Translations under genes and position numbers: made by a program | From: Larus michahellis | Taxonomy: Eukaryota; Chordata; Aves; Charadriiformes; Laridae | NCBI RefSeq assembly: GCF_964199755.1 | Contig: NC_133918.1 | Coordinates: 744,001-808,000, forward strand | Reading direction: 5' to 3' | DNA length: 64,000 bases | The notes under the pieces: generated by a model | What the model was told of the DNA's origin: nothing | Databases searched by the model: none | Seen by the model: only the letters and a program-made list of their open reading frames with translations | Part shown: one piece after another, positions 34,641 through 45,100 of the stretch | Numbering within the stretch: position 1 is the first letter of the stretch | Layout: every line of letters begins with the position of its first letter

Positions 34641-37600
34641 AAAAAAAAAGACAAGACAAGACAAGGCAGGTTTTCGGACACTGCCCACTCGCTCCGTTCC
34701 TGTGCGCTGGGCATAGGTCCTGCCCACCCGCATCAGCAGCGTGACGCAGCCTCCAGGGACGGTTTCCAGCACTGCCCGTCACCGTGGGATCTGGGCACCT
34801 TCCCCAGCAGCCGTCAGAAGCGCTGTGGCAGACACGGAGGTGCTGGGCTGTCCCTGTGGCAGTCCTCCTCTGGCTCGGCTGTGGTCGATGGGGTCCTCCG
34901 CCACCGCTCGGGTGCTTTCTCTCACGGGGCAGCGTGCGTTTTAGCCCGGGTTACACCTGGCTGGGGTCTCGTCTTCATTTTTATTGCTGGAAAGGTTTGT
35001 GTTGGGAACACAGCCCCTGCCTGGCTGGGAGGAGGAGATGTCTGTCGGGAGGTGTTCAGCCTGGAGAAGAGGAGGCTGAGGGGAGACCATCTCGCTCTCT
35101 GCAACTCCCTGAAAGGAGGGGGCAGCCAGGGGGTTTTTGGTCTCTTCTCCCAAGGAACAAGCGATGGGACAAGAGGAAATGGCCTCAAGTTGCCCCAGGG
35201 GAGGTTTAGGATGGATACGAGGAAAAACTTCTTCCCCAAAAGGGTTGTCAAGCACTGGACCAGGCTGCCCAGGGCAGTGGTGGAGTCGCCATCCCTGGAG
35301 GGATTGAAAAGTCGGGCAGACGTGGGGCTGAGGGACGTGGGTCAGTGGTGGGTTTGGCGGTGTTGGGTTAACGGTTGGACTCGATGATCTGAAAGGTCCC
35401 TTCCAACCCAGACAATTTGATGGTTCCATGTCACAGCACGGCTGTTGCTTCCTTGCCTCTGCCCAGCCCTGGGGAGCACCCAGCAAGGGTGGTACCAGCA
35501 GGGGGCAAGTTGGAAATCAGGTCAAATGCACCCAGTCCGTACCAGGAGCCCAGCGTAGACCAGTAATGAGGGAGACAATGTGGCAGAGCATTTAAGAGGG
35601 TTAAACCCTGCGAGAATGGGCTGGATCCGGTACCAAGAGACAGCCCAGGCTCGTAGGTTCTCACCCTCCCAGCCTCATCTGTAGGGTGAGGCTATGCCCT
35701 GGCCACGCTGAAGCACGTGGGATCTCTCCGTCACCCTCTGCCAAGGGCCCAGCCCCGGCCACAGCATCTTCAAACCCTGCGCTGCCCAGCCGGGCTCTCC
35801 CTGTCCTCATCCTCCAGGCTTCACCGAGCAGGTCCCCGGGCTTTTGCCCCTCTGATCAGCAGGTATTTCCCCAAATCGTCATAGCTTCAACCCTTGTGGT
35901 TTCAGTGGTTGGGTTAGCCCTCCGCCGCCAGCTCGCTTGGCACATTAGTGATGACATTTTGGGGGAAACAGAGTTACAGCAGCTGCATCCAGGAGCACTG
36001 AGCCCTCGTGGACCCTCTCCGAGACCCTGGGTGCAGAGAGGAGATGCTGCCAGAAAGCAGCCCTCCTTTCGCCCGTGATTCTGCTGTGCCGCTCCAGCTC
36101 GGGGCTTGTCCGCATAGAGTCACGCAGGAAAAACAGTCTGAATTAACTGAGCAGTGGCTCTTGCAGTAGTTAGTTAAATCTCACTGAGCCCTGGCTGCCC
36201 CTCTCTCATCTCGAGCAAGCTCTGAGGTAGCGCACTGCCCTTCCCAAGCTGCACCGAGTGCATCGAATGAGTCCTTTCAATTCTGCGTCTCCTTGTCCAG
36301 ACTGATGTACCTTGCCTCATCCCCTTGCCTTCGCTCCCTCCTCACAGGGGTTGTTTCCGGCATGTTCTCACATGGAAGAGCCAGTTCAGCCTCGGGGGTT
36401 GTGCTGTTGTGTGGCCAGAGCCTGTGCTGGACCTGTTTACTCTTGTCCCTTCAGCTGGCTAACGGCCAGGGCAGGCCCAGAGAAGCCAAACTGTTTAAAG
36501 ACACCAAACACTTGGGTTACCGTGAAATCTGAAACATGAGCTGCCAGGGCGGGCGAGAGGGGCATCCTTGGGGTGAGGAGGGGAGCCATCCACGCCTATC
36601 GGGACAAGGGTGAAGGGCCAAGAAACCAAGGTTATACGTGATCCAGACAAGAAACACATGCTTGGGAGCAAGGTTGCAGCTCGGAAGAGGGATGCTCAGA
36701 GATGCACAAGGCTGAAGGTAAAGCAGACAAGCCCCAGAGGCCGGAACAGCCTTGGGCTGGGAGATCAGGTGAGGGCAGGAACAAGGAGCGACAGACGGGG
36801 GCTGCTGCTGAGTGGCTGAGGGCAAATAGTTTGCCCAAGATCCAAGCAGTGGCCACCAGCTGACGCGGAGCTGGAGGTTCCTCGGTGAAAGCTCAAAAGC
36901 ATTTTCACCCTGGAGATGAGTCAAGAGGTGGGATGAGACTATCAGATCCTGTGGGCTAATGTCACGTGCTGCTGGCACGGTCAGATATGGCCGTGAACTG
37001 TCCTTAGAGCAAGGACAAGCTATCGCAGAGCCGTCTGCTCTCTCGGAGCAGAAAACTCCCCCTCAGTGCTTTAAATGGGGAGTGATTTTTGTTGCTGCAA
37101 GGCATCAACAGAGACATCCCCACTTGCTCTGGTGGCCTGAGAGACGCGGATTGTTCTAATGGTTGAACACAGCGTTTTGCTTTACTGTGGTGTCCCTAAG
37201 GCAGCTCCGGACAACCGGGCTCACTGCGCTTTCTTTTCTGCTTCAGAATCATTTGTGCCACAGAGGTCACCAAGAGGAGAAAGCCACCCTCACCTTCAGG
37301 AGCCAGGCTTTGGAGGCGTAGCTGTCCCTGTTGCGGTGTGAACGTTCTCCCAACAGTTAAAAGGAGTTTCCGCGGGGAAGGAGCAAGCGTGGTATCACAC
37401 AGCGCTGGAACTGCAGATGACAGCAAACCATATTGGAAGGATGAGTTGCTAATATTGCCGCTGTTTTGTTTTAACCAGGAAATTGGTGGTATTACTGCAT
37501 CTTTGCCTGTCTGCCTTGACCGGGGTAAAGCAGTAGGATACACCTCCCCGCCGCAACCTGGCTTCAAAACCCCAAGGCTTTTCTGAAGACAAACATTGAG

Positions 37601-38493
37601 CTGTTTTTCATTGCCTTTTGAGTATTGAGTTATTTTGCCTTTGTTATTAATATCTTTTTTTTGACATCTAGGAAATTTTAAATGCAAAATGAAAGCTGAG
37701 ACGTGTGCGCATGACTCCACGGAGCTAAACAGACATTAAAAAAGCAAAACCCATGCAGAGCCTGTTCAACAGGCTTGCTTCCCCCCCCCAGTACCCTTGG
37801 TAACGCGGTGGCTGTGGCAAAGGCACCGGTTTCCTGCAGGAATGCATGCCGCGAAGCTCCTGTCCGACTTCCTCGGGCACCAGCTGGTGCGTGGGCAGCG
37901 GGGAGACAGCTCGCAGAAATGAACCCAAAAGTCTGCACGGCTCAGTAACCCGCGTCGCCCTGCTGGCACCCAGGCAGAGAAACACTCGAAGCATCAGTAG
38001 GAAATGTGACGTTGAGTCAGTCAAGCAAAGGGCTGATAAAATAGTTGTTCTGTGCCCTGGTGAGAAAAAAACAGGAGCTGGATTTTTGCAACAGGCTCCG
38101 CTCTGCCAGCGCAGGGTGTGAGGGAAGTCGGTGGCTGCCGGCGTCGCTGCCGGACATGGTTACTGCGGGTTTGCGCTGGGAGCACGGGGAGCGTTTGCAG
38201 CCCTGCGGCTTTGGCAGGCCAGGCGCGGGTCTCGGGCAGACGAGCGCTTCGGGCTCCAGCGTCCCCCAGGACTCCTGCAGGCTCGGAGCGGAGCCAGGGG
38301 AACCTTACAACAGAATTGACGGTTGGATTTAGAATCCTCTGCTGAAAAAATCTGGCTTGAAATTCCCTCACCTGTTGGGAGGCTGAGCGGCAGCGACAAC
38401 GGGGGGCTTGCAGAGGGCAAACTGGGGAAACTGCTCTGGAAAGGGGCCGCTTTCCTACAGTACGGAGGATGAGAAGCAGTCCCAGCTCAGTGC
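34641..38493. other. Intergenic region TCF3-UQCR11
   Basis: Contains one sense CR1 (35042-35430) and otherwise unique sequence. No exon, RNA gene or conserved coding is recognised. Confidence 0.65.
35042..35430 (+). mobile_element. CR1 LINE 3' fragment
   Basis: Starts gaggtgttcagcctggagaa, carries frames resembling the CR1 ORF2 C-terminus ([12 protein letters not shown] then [20 protein letters not shown] then [20 protein letters not shown]), and ends tcgatgatctgaaaggtccc then ttccaaccca. Same subfamily as 1170-1302. Confidence 0.93.
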
Positions 38494-38790
38494 GAGGACA
38501 GTCCCACCCCCTCAGGGCTCATGGCCCCTCTCCAGCGTGGGGACAGTCCATCCCCAGTGCTTGTGTCCCCTCTCCACGGAGGGGACAGTCCGTCCCTTCA
38601 GCTCTTGTGTCCCCTCTCCAACGTGAAGACAGGACCGTCCCCTCAGGGCTCGTGTCCCCTCTCCAATGAGGGGACAGTCCACCCCCTCAGTTCTTGTGTC
38701 TCCTCTCCAGTGTGAAGACAGGACTGTCCCCTCAGGGCTCGTGTCCCCTCTCCAGCTTGGGGACAGTCCATCCCCTCAGGGCTCACGTCC
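38494..38790 (+). repeat. 44-45 bp minisatellite upstream of UQCR11
   Basis: About 6.7 copies starting at 38494, 38539, 38581, 38625, 38670, 38714 and 38759, each with cagtccatcccctcagggct followed by cgtgtcccctctccag. From 38581 the unit starts alternate between ggggacagtcc and gaagacaggac, a two-unit (about 89 bp) higher order. It ends about 25 bp before the UQCR11 CpG promoter. Confidence 0.93.
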
Positions 38791-38799
38791 ATCCACTGC

Positions 38800-39013
38800 G
38801 TGACCACCTCGCCGCCGTGGCGCCATGATGGCCGACGACCTGGGGGGGGGGCGCTGTTGCCATGACAACGCCGCTCGACTCAGGCAGCGCGGCGGCCAGC
38901 CCCTCCCTTTCAAACGCGCATGCGCGGTGCCGCCCTTGGGGGTCCTTCTTCGCCCCGCGGCGCGTCCGCGCCTGCGCCGTCGGGGTGACTTTGAAGGCGA
39001 CGGTGGCGGCGGG
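38800..39013 (+). promoter_or_regulatory. UQCR11: UQCR11 CpG promoter / 5' UTR
   Basis: CpG-dense sequence directly before the UQCR11 start. Visible motifs: a YY1-like gcgccatgatggcc at about 38820-38833, an RFX X-box-like gttgccatgacaac at 38856-38869, an NRF1 consensus cgcgcatgcgcg at 38915-38926 and a weaker NRF1-like cgcgcctgcgcc at 38967-38978. NRF1 and YY1 sites are the usual controls of nuclear genes for respiratory-chain subunits. There is no TATA box. The transcription start is not visible. Confidence 0.75.
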
Positions 39014-39063
39014 ATGTTGAGCAAGTTGGTGGGGCCGCGCTACGTCCAGCTCCTTCAGAACTG
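39014..39063 (+). CDS. UQCR11: UQCR11 exon 1
   Basis: Encodes MLSKLVGPRYVQLLQN and two bases of a Trp codon; human begins MVTRFLGPRYRELVKNW. The LGPRY/VGPRY and QNW/KNW motifs mark the matrix-side N-terminus. The ATG at 39014 is chosen because it gives the family length; the frame stays open upstream to an ATG at 38825, which lies within the promoter motifs. Donor aactg|gtgaga. Confidence 0.95.
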
Positions 39064-39121
39064 GTGAGACCCGGTCCGAGGGTGCTCAGTTCCCCCCGGG
39101 GCTCCTTCACAGTGGGTCTTG

Positions 39122-39219
39122 GGTGCGCAGTGGGGGCCTCGGCCCGTCCCGGGGTCCACGGGAGCGGCGGCCGCCGCTCCCGTGGACCCCGGGACGGGCC
39201 GAGGCCCCCACCGCGCACC
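39122..39219. repeat. 98 bp near-perfect palindrome with no spacer
   Basis: Arms of 49 bp centred between 39170 and 39171 (ggagcggcgg|ccgccgctcc) are exact reverse complements except for one pair (39129 A against 39212 C). It is very GC-rich. Both strands therefore read almost the same: the same arginine/proline-rich frame appears on + and -. It lies 58 bp after UQCR11 exon 1. Confidence 0.97.
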
Positions 39220-39537
39220 TGAGCAGCATGAAAGTGTTTCCCGAGCCCTTTCCATTCCCCTCCGCTTCATTTTGCAACTCTGTGCTCCGTCTGAGGCCAG
39301 CTGACCCCGGTCCCGCGGGTTTGAAGAGCTGAGATGAGGGGGGCAGGGGGGTGTCTGTCCGTCTGGCGGGGGTTTGGCCGAGGTGGATTTGGCCTCCGGG
39401 TTGCTCCGGCTGTCACCATAAATGCTTTAGAGCCGTAAATGTTTGTCGCAGTGTCAGCGGGTGCCGCTCTGCGGGGTTGCGTGGGGGAGAATGAAGCAGC
39501 CTGCGGGCCAGAGGAAAGGGGACGTGAGTTATAGCAG

Positions 39538-40092
39538 TAGAATCACAGAATCCCAGACTGGCAGGGGTTGGAAGGGACCTCTGGAGATCATCTCCTCCAG
39601 AGCAGGGTCACCCACAGCAGGTGGCACAGGAACGCGTCCAGGTGGGTCTGGAACGTCTCCAGAGACAGAGACTCCCCCACCTCTCTGGGCAGCCTGTGCC
39701 AGGGCTCTGCCACCCTCACAGCAAAGAAGTTCCTCCTCATGTTTAGGTGGAACTTCCCATGGTCAAGTTTGTGCCCGTTACCCCTTGTCCTGTCGCTGGG
39801 CACCACTGAGAAGAGCCTGGCCCCATCCTCCTGACACCCCCCCCTTTCAGTATTTATAAGCATTGATAAGATCCCTCCGCAGTTGTCTTTTTTTCCAGAC
39901 TGAAGAGACCCAAATCCCTCAGCCTTTCTTCATCAGAGAGGTGTTCCAGTCCCCTCAGCATCTTGGCAGCCCTTTGCTGTCCCCTCTCCAGCAGTTCCCT
40001 GTCCTTCTGGAACTGGGGAGCCCAGAACTGGACACAGTACTCCAGCTGTGGCCTCACCAAGGCAGAGCAGAGAGGGAGGATGCCCCTCTGCT
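39538..40092 (-). mobile_element. CR1 LINE, antisense, with ORF2 remnant
   Basis: On the - strand, frames read [20 protein letters not shown] then [14 protein letters not shown], and in a second frame KEDGARLF-like [20 protein letters not shown] then [20 protein letters not shown]. This is the C-terminal part of the CR1 reverse transcriptase ORF, broken by frameshift. The + strand begins agaatcacagaatcccagac and ggttggaagggacctctgg, the CR1 3' end in reverse. Confidence 0.95.
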
Positions 40093-40353
40093 TAATTTAA
40101 ATAATTAAGCCTGTCTTTTCATAACTTGGTAATGCCATTTTTAAGTAAACACATATCGACCCTCTCCTGTAAAATATCTCGTGGGGGACTAATAATTTTC
40201 AGCGTACGTGAGATTCTTTCAAGGTTTTCTGCCAAGCTTTTTTCTTGATTTAAATTACTTTTCCAGGCACCTTAGCGATGAGTATTTGCCAGACCTTTCA
40301 CAATGGAGAATTAATTTTGTTTACCTGCATGTGTGTGTGTGTCTCTTCTTCAG

Positions 40354-40474
40354 GACTCCCACCCTCGTTACGTGGGGTGGTGTAGCTGGTACTGGTTTAA
40401 TATGGGTCACAGACTGGAAGCTGGTCCTTCAGTATGTTCCCTACATTGGTGGCAAGTATAAAACTGAAGACTAA
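40354..40474 (+). CDS. UQCR11: UQCR11 exon 2
   Basis: Completes the Trp codon and encodes TPTLVTWGGVAGTGLIWVTD, then WKLVLQYVPYIGGKYKTED and the stop TAA at 40472-40474. Human reads VPTAYTWGAVGAVGLVWATD then WRLILDWVPYINGKFKKDN. The hydrophobic TWGGVAGTGLIWVTDW is the single membrane span, and the VPYI-GK tail faces the intermembrane space. Confidence 0.96.
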
Positions 40475-40488
40475 GCTTCCCTCTAATG
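40475..40488 (+). other. UQCR11: UQCR11 3' UTR, first part
   Basis: Fourteen bases of 3' UTR before a strong donor, taatg|gtaagt, at 40489. The last splice junction is closer than about 50 nt to the stop, so nonsense-mediated decay is not expected. Confidence 0.75.
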
Positions 40489-41887
40489 GTAAGTTTTGTT
40501 TGTGCATTTCTTAGCTGAAGTAGTAGCGTTGCATTGATGTTTGTCCAGGGCACAATCATATTATTGGTCCAAAACAGAACTGCTTATTTTGATTTTGGGG
40601 GCTTTTTTTTTTTTTTTTTTTATACGGGGCTTCATAGAGAGCCATATGGATGAAATATTAATAAGAGTATGGATTTTTCACGTGTTTATTTTTGCAAGGA
40701 TTTATCACAATGTGATGTGGTTCTTGAGGAGTCAGATCAGGTGTTTTGTGGTAATACGGACCTTTTGACAGATCTGTTTATTTCTAATCCTAGGTAGAAT
40801 GTCTTCAAGCTCATGACTAGTTTTGTTGCTAGGCAAATTCAGGCTCCTTTCTGGTCCTTGTAACTGTTATTAAAAGTAAGTTGAATGTTTAGAGCTGGTT
40901 ACTGTTTACCACAAATTCATTGGAAAATTGGCTTTCTCAGGTTTGTTTTTTTTCTTTCTTTAATTGCATATGAAATATGCTAGTCTGAATCTTCTAGAAG
41001 ACTGACCATCTGCGAAGCTAGAGCAGCAATGAGACGATACCTTCTATTAGGCCTCTAAATGCATATTTGTGTAGTAGGCAGGCTTAGAACCTTTTTATTC
41101 TTTGCCGCAGATAGAAGTTAGGAAGATTTTTGCCTTGAATTAAAGGATGCTGACTGGAAGAGGTCCCCGGGAAACTGTATACATCCCAATATTTGTTTCC
41201 TTCTATTCAGAATAACAGTTACATTTAAGTGTTGCTAAATGAAAGCCTTGAAGCTACACAGTATTTTATATGGAAATTGGTGAGTCTGGAAGTCACAGGG
41301 CAAATCCTTAGTACTTTTGTAAGCCGATTCCCAGAGATACTTGTTGCAGTTTAAACAATTTACTGTGCCTTCCCTGGTTTCAAAATAGGTATTGCACAGG
41401 TCCTTGGTGTAACCAAAGGGTGAAAGAAACTTTTCATGAAAGTCAGCTGCACTTGTAGCATCTCAAGTGACCGTAGATGTTTACGGACAGGTCAGTGGAA
41501 AAGCTCTCAAGTCATGTAGAGACAATTGAATTACCTAGTAAGGGCTTGGTTTTGCTTAAAAATTTTCTTAGCCAGTGGTAGGAACGTGGATACGTTCCCG
41601 CAGCACGTGTTCTCTGTTTTGAAGCAAGAGCTTTGATGTGTCATTGTGCATAAATCATCCGGAAGGATCATATTCCTCTACAGGAACAGAGAAAGAGGAT
41701 GTTTCTGGGGTGGCCTGTGGTTCCTTCCAAAGAGACTACAGGCCTGCGTTCTGCCGTGCCTGTATTGGCTTCTGTAACAGAAACTTCTCGCCTGGGTACT
41801 GGAGGCTTTTGCCATCTGTCTGTAGTGTTGGCTGCTGTAGCACTTTGCAGGAAGCACTGCTTAATGACTGCTTTGTGTTTATTGTAG
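40489..41887 (+). other. UQCR11: UQCR11 3' UTR intron
   Basis: AT-richer 1.4 kb intron between the donor gtaagt and the acceptor tttattgtag at 41878-41887. A T-run lies at 40604-40621. No other feature was seen. Confidence 0.7.
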
Positions 41888-42160
41888 GAAATTTATTGCT
41901 GGATAGAGTGTTTTGGAGACATCCGTCCGCTGAGACCCTGCTTTGAGGTGACCTTGAAATGCCCAGTACAGATTCTGCAACAGGTCCTGGTGTCCCTCTC
42001 TCTCCCACGAACAGTTGCGACCGCTTGGTTGTGAACAAATTTAACTTCACTGACCAGCCTGCCTAGTCCTCTTCTCTGATCACTTTCACAGCAGATCTTG
42101 TCCTAATGGGAGTAATTTATAAACCTGATGTACAAAATAAACCAAGTGAATGATATCTTT
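41888..42160 (+). other. UQCR11: UQCR11 exon 3 (3' UTR)
   Basis: Non-coding last exon starting gaaatttattgctggataga after ttattgtag, ending near 42155 after the AATAAA at 42136-42141. A T/G-rich stretch (tatctttggttttttgcc) follows the signal. Confidence 0.75.
42136..42141 (+). terminator. UQCR11: Poly(A) signal AATAAA (UQCR11)
   Basis: AATAAA in acaaaataaaccaagtg, about 20 nt before a GU/U-rich element, as expected for the gene end. Confidence 0.75.
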
Positions 42161-45100
42161 GGTTTTTTGCCTTACCTTCTCAGTCCACGTTCTTTAGACT
42201 AGACTCCTGGTTTGATTTACGTCTCCAGCCCGTTTGAATGCGTGTCCTAAGGAAGGCCTGCCGCGGGTTTGCTTCTCCCTGTGCAGGTTCCTCGGCTATC
42301 AGCCAGTGGCTGCTGGGATGCTGGGTTTGATGAGCCTTTTGTTTGTCCCCGGGTAGTTGTTGCTCATCGCTTTTAATACTGCTGTAGTTCTTGAATTATT
42401 CTTAGTGATGTGTTGCTTTTGAGCTACGCGTTTCTAGATCGGTAGCAACTGTGGGCTCTTGCATGCAGTTAACTTTTCATAGACAATATTGCAGAGTTTC
42501 ATGGTAACACTAATTCCTGGCATTTAGTTTAAAGCAAGGTTTTGTTTCTTTTTAATATCGATTTTTGGACCCCTTAAACTGTCTGATGGGGCACACACCA
42601 TTTTAAAGGAGCGTGCGCAGTCTGAAAACAGGCTAGCTTCTCTGGCTTAATCTGGGGGCTCAAGGAAGGCAGTCTGCAAACCCCAGGAGGCTTTCCGTGT
42701 ACCAGGGTGAAAACCAGTGCTTTAGAGAGCTGCTCGGTTATTTTCGTTATGTGGGTTTTGAATAGGAAAAGAAGATGTATCTGTACTCCCTAGGTATAGT
42801 TATATTTGTCAGCATAAATTGGTGATGAAACAACCCACTACCGGGGCCCTTTAGATGAAGTTTTTAGCCGTTAGAAAAAGGAAGTACGAGGATTATACTT
42901 GATCTGGTCTCTGCTGCTGAGCCACAGCAGACGACTTGGACTCTGCAAAAACCAGAATTTGCAAACAAGCTTGTCTCTGTGTGAGAACGGGATCGCTGTT
43001 TTCTCTCTGTTTAGTGCCCAGTTTCACCTCGCTGTAATTTTTGACTGTAGTGAAAGGTTCAAATTTCTTTAGGGAAAAACCTCAGTTGTAGTGGCTGGGG
43101 GTCACCTTCAGGGCTGAAGGCTTCCGAGGCACGTTTCTACGGAAAACTGTTGTAAAATGGTGACGCTGTGCAGGACGCTTGAACTACTTATTTAACAGAA
43201 TAATTGCTTTAGCATTGCTTCGGCAGCATCATTGCTAATTAATTGGGGGGTAGGGAATATCATATTCACATGCAAAACTCTCTTGCTGCCCAGCTGTGTC
43301 CAATGGGATGGTACAGAAGCTTTTGGCGATGTGGGATAACCGTGCTCTTCCCTCAGTCTGTCCCGCTCCCCTGCTCCAGCAGCGCTCCTCACCTCCTGGC
43401 TGGCTCCCAAAGGCCCAAAAACCCCTGTGCCTTGAAATGCTGAGATCATGTGGGTTTGACAACAGCAGCCCTATGCTGTAGAGAGGGATATTGATCCGTT
43501 TTCATCCCAAGTACGCCTTGAAAGTGGACATTATGTTAGCCCGTACTCGCACGTCATCAGGATTGTGAGCTCAGACTTGAACAGTTAGAGTTCCAGTTAC
43601 TCTTACCTGTTTAACACGTCTAGACAGGACGGGCATAATACACTGCTGCTGCCTTCAGAAATGACCTAGTTTTGGCTCGTTCCCGTGGGCGGGCGAGCCT
43701 CTGCTCCCGTACGGAGAGTTCTTCGGAAGGCCTTGCACTGAGGGTCTGTCTGCGTCGCCCATTCCTCTGAGGACCCTGGTGTCCCCGAGGTGTCAGTCTG
43801 CCGTTCTTATTACTGGGAGTTCCCTTGAGCAAAGCCCCAGTGGTAGCGTTGCACCGAGCAGGTGAGATTAGAAGATATTTAAAGGAGAAAAACATACTCA
43901 AAATACCAACTGCCTGCACAGGCAGGCACTGCAAGAAACGCACGGGCTTTGGATTTGTTTGCCCGTTGGCGGTTGTTTAGCTGCTTGTGTTTTCTGCAGC
44001 ATTTCAAATGATGTTTTGTCTCTAATTAACCCTAGGATTAGCGTATAACTGGTTTAATTTCTAGTATTTCTCCTTCCACAAGAGCAAACACTCTTCAGAA
44101 ATACTCTATTAGAGATATTTTCTGCATTCCTGGGCAAATTCCTGTCAAAATTCAAATAATCATTGTTCAAAGTGTCATGAGTGATCTTCCTAATTTTTAA
44201 TATCCTAGAATTGCCTCTTTTCTAACAGCTAATTATTTTTCGGAAGGAGCTAACCAAATGTCACATACATTATATGAACAAATTAGTTAAAAGACCACGA
44301 CCTGGCGAGAGGAAAAGCTTCCCCTTCCAAACCCGGCGAGTTCCGCTAGAGGGCACAGCGGCGGCCGAGCTCACGGGGCTTTGGATCTGCGGGGATCGAA
44401 AGGCACCTTCAGCTCTGGGTTAATGGTGTAACTCCAAAAACTACCTCTAAGAAAAGGAAAGGCTTGAATTCCTGCCTGCCCCTTCTGAGTGTTTGGCCAT
44501 GCTGGTACCTCCGCTTGGCTTTCATCACGGAAGGTGTGAGCGGAGGTGGGACAGGGAGTGGTTACAGCAACCTCCTCGGCCCTGTCTGTCTGCAGCGTTG
44601 GTCTTTTCTCCTGCTGTTGCTCCTGGACCAACCTCAGCATCTGCCTCTCTGCAGGGGCCAGTCGACTGGGTGCTCCTGCCTGGTCAGTTGGGTGCTCCTG
44701 ATGAATCCTACTCCAAAATAAGCTCCTCTGGTGAGTCTGGGCAGTTTGGCTGCAGAGCAGAAAGCTTCCAATCGGAGTTGCCTGCGGGGCGAAATGGAAG
44801 AGTTTTTTCTATCGGGATATCCTGTTGCTTGCTTCCAGGGCTGCCGACAACTGATTTTGTTGATTTTTGGATTATCTGCTAGTCCTGGAACAACATGGTC
44901 TCTCTTGCAGCCGCGTACGCTTTCACCTGGTAGCAATATCTGCACAGACCTCATCCTCTGTACCTTGGCAGCATTCCCAAAGGAACACTGGAGTATTTTC
45001 CCTTGGGTTCAAGAGTCCTGGGGGAGTGTGTGTCTTCCCTTCTCCAAGTTGTTGCTGCACCAGCTGTCAGTGAAAATTGATTTTCTAACTACTGTTACTG

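Larger units (their letters stand above)
39064..40353 (+). other. UQCR11: UQCR11 intron 1
   Basis: Phase 2 intron of 1.3 kb. It carries a 98 bp near-perfect palindrome at 39122-39219, an antisense CR1 at 39538-40092, and a (TG)n run at 40329-40342 directly before the acceptor cttcttcag. Confidence 0.9.
39014..42160 (+). other. UQCR11: UQCR11 gene
   Basis: Subunit 10 (6.4 kDa) of mitochondrial ubiquinol-cytochrome c reductase (complex III), a single-span inner-membrane protein next to the Rieske subunit. Two coding exons give a 56 aa product, exactly the length of the human protein; a third exon carries most of the 3' UTR and an AATAAA. The gene lies between TCF3 and MBD3 on the same strand, as in human. 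Confidence 0.95.

Noticed and set aside
38494-38790. CRISPR-like array
   Set aside because: Whole 44-45 bp units are similar throughout, so there are no unique spacers.
39854-40060. Protein-coding gene with reverse-transcriptase similarity (- strand)
   Set aside because: It is the broken C-terminal end of CR1 ORF2 inside an antisense CR1, not a gene.
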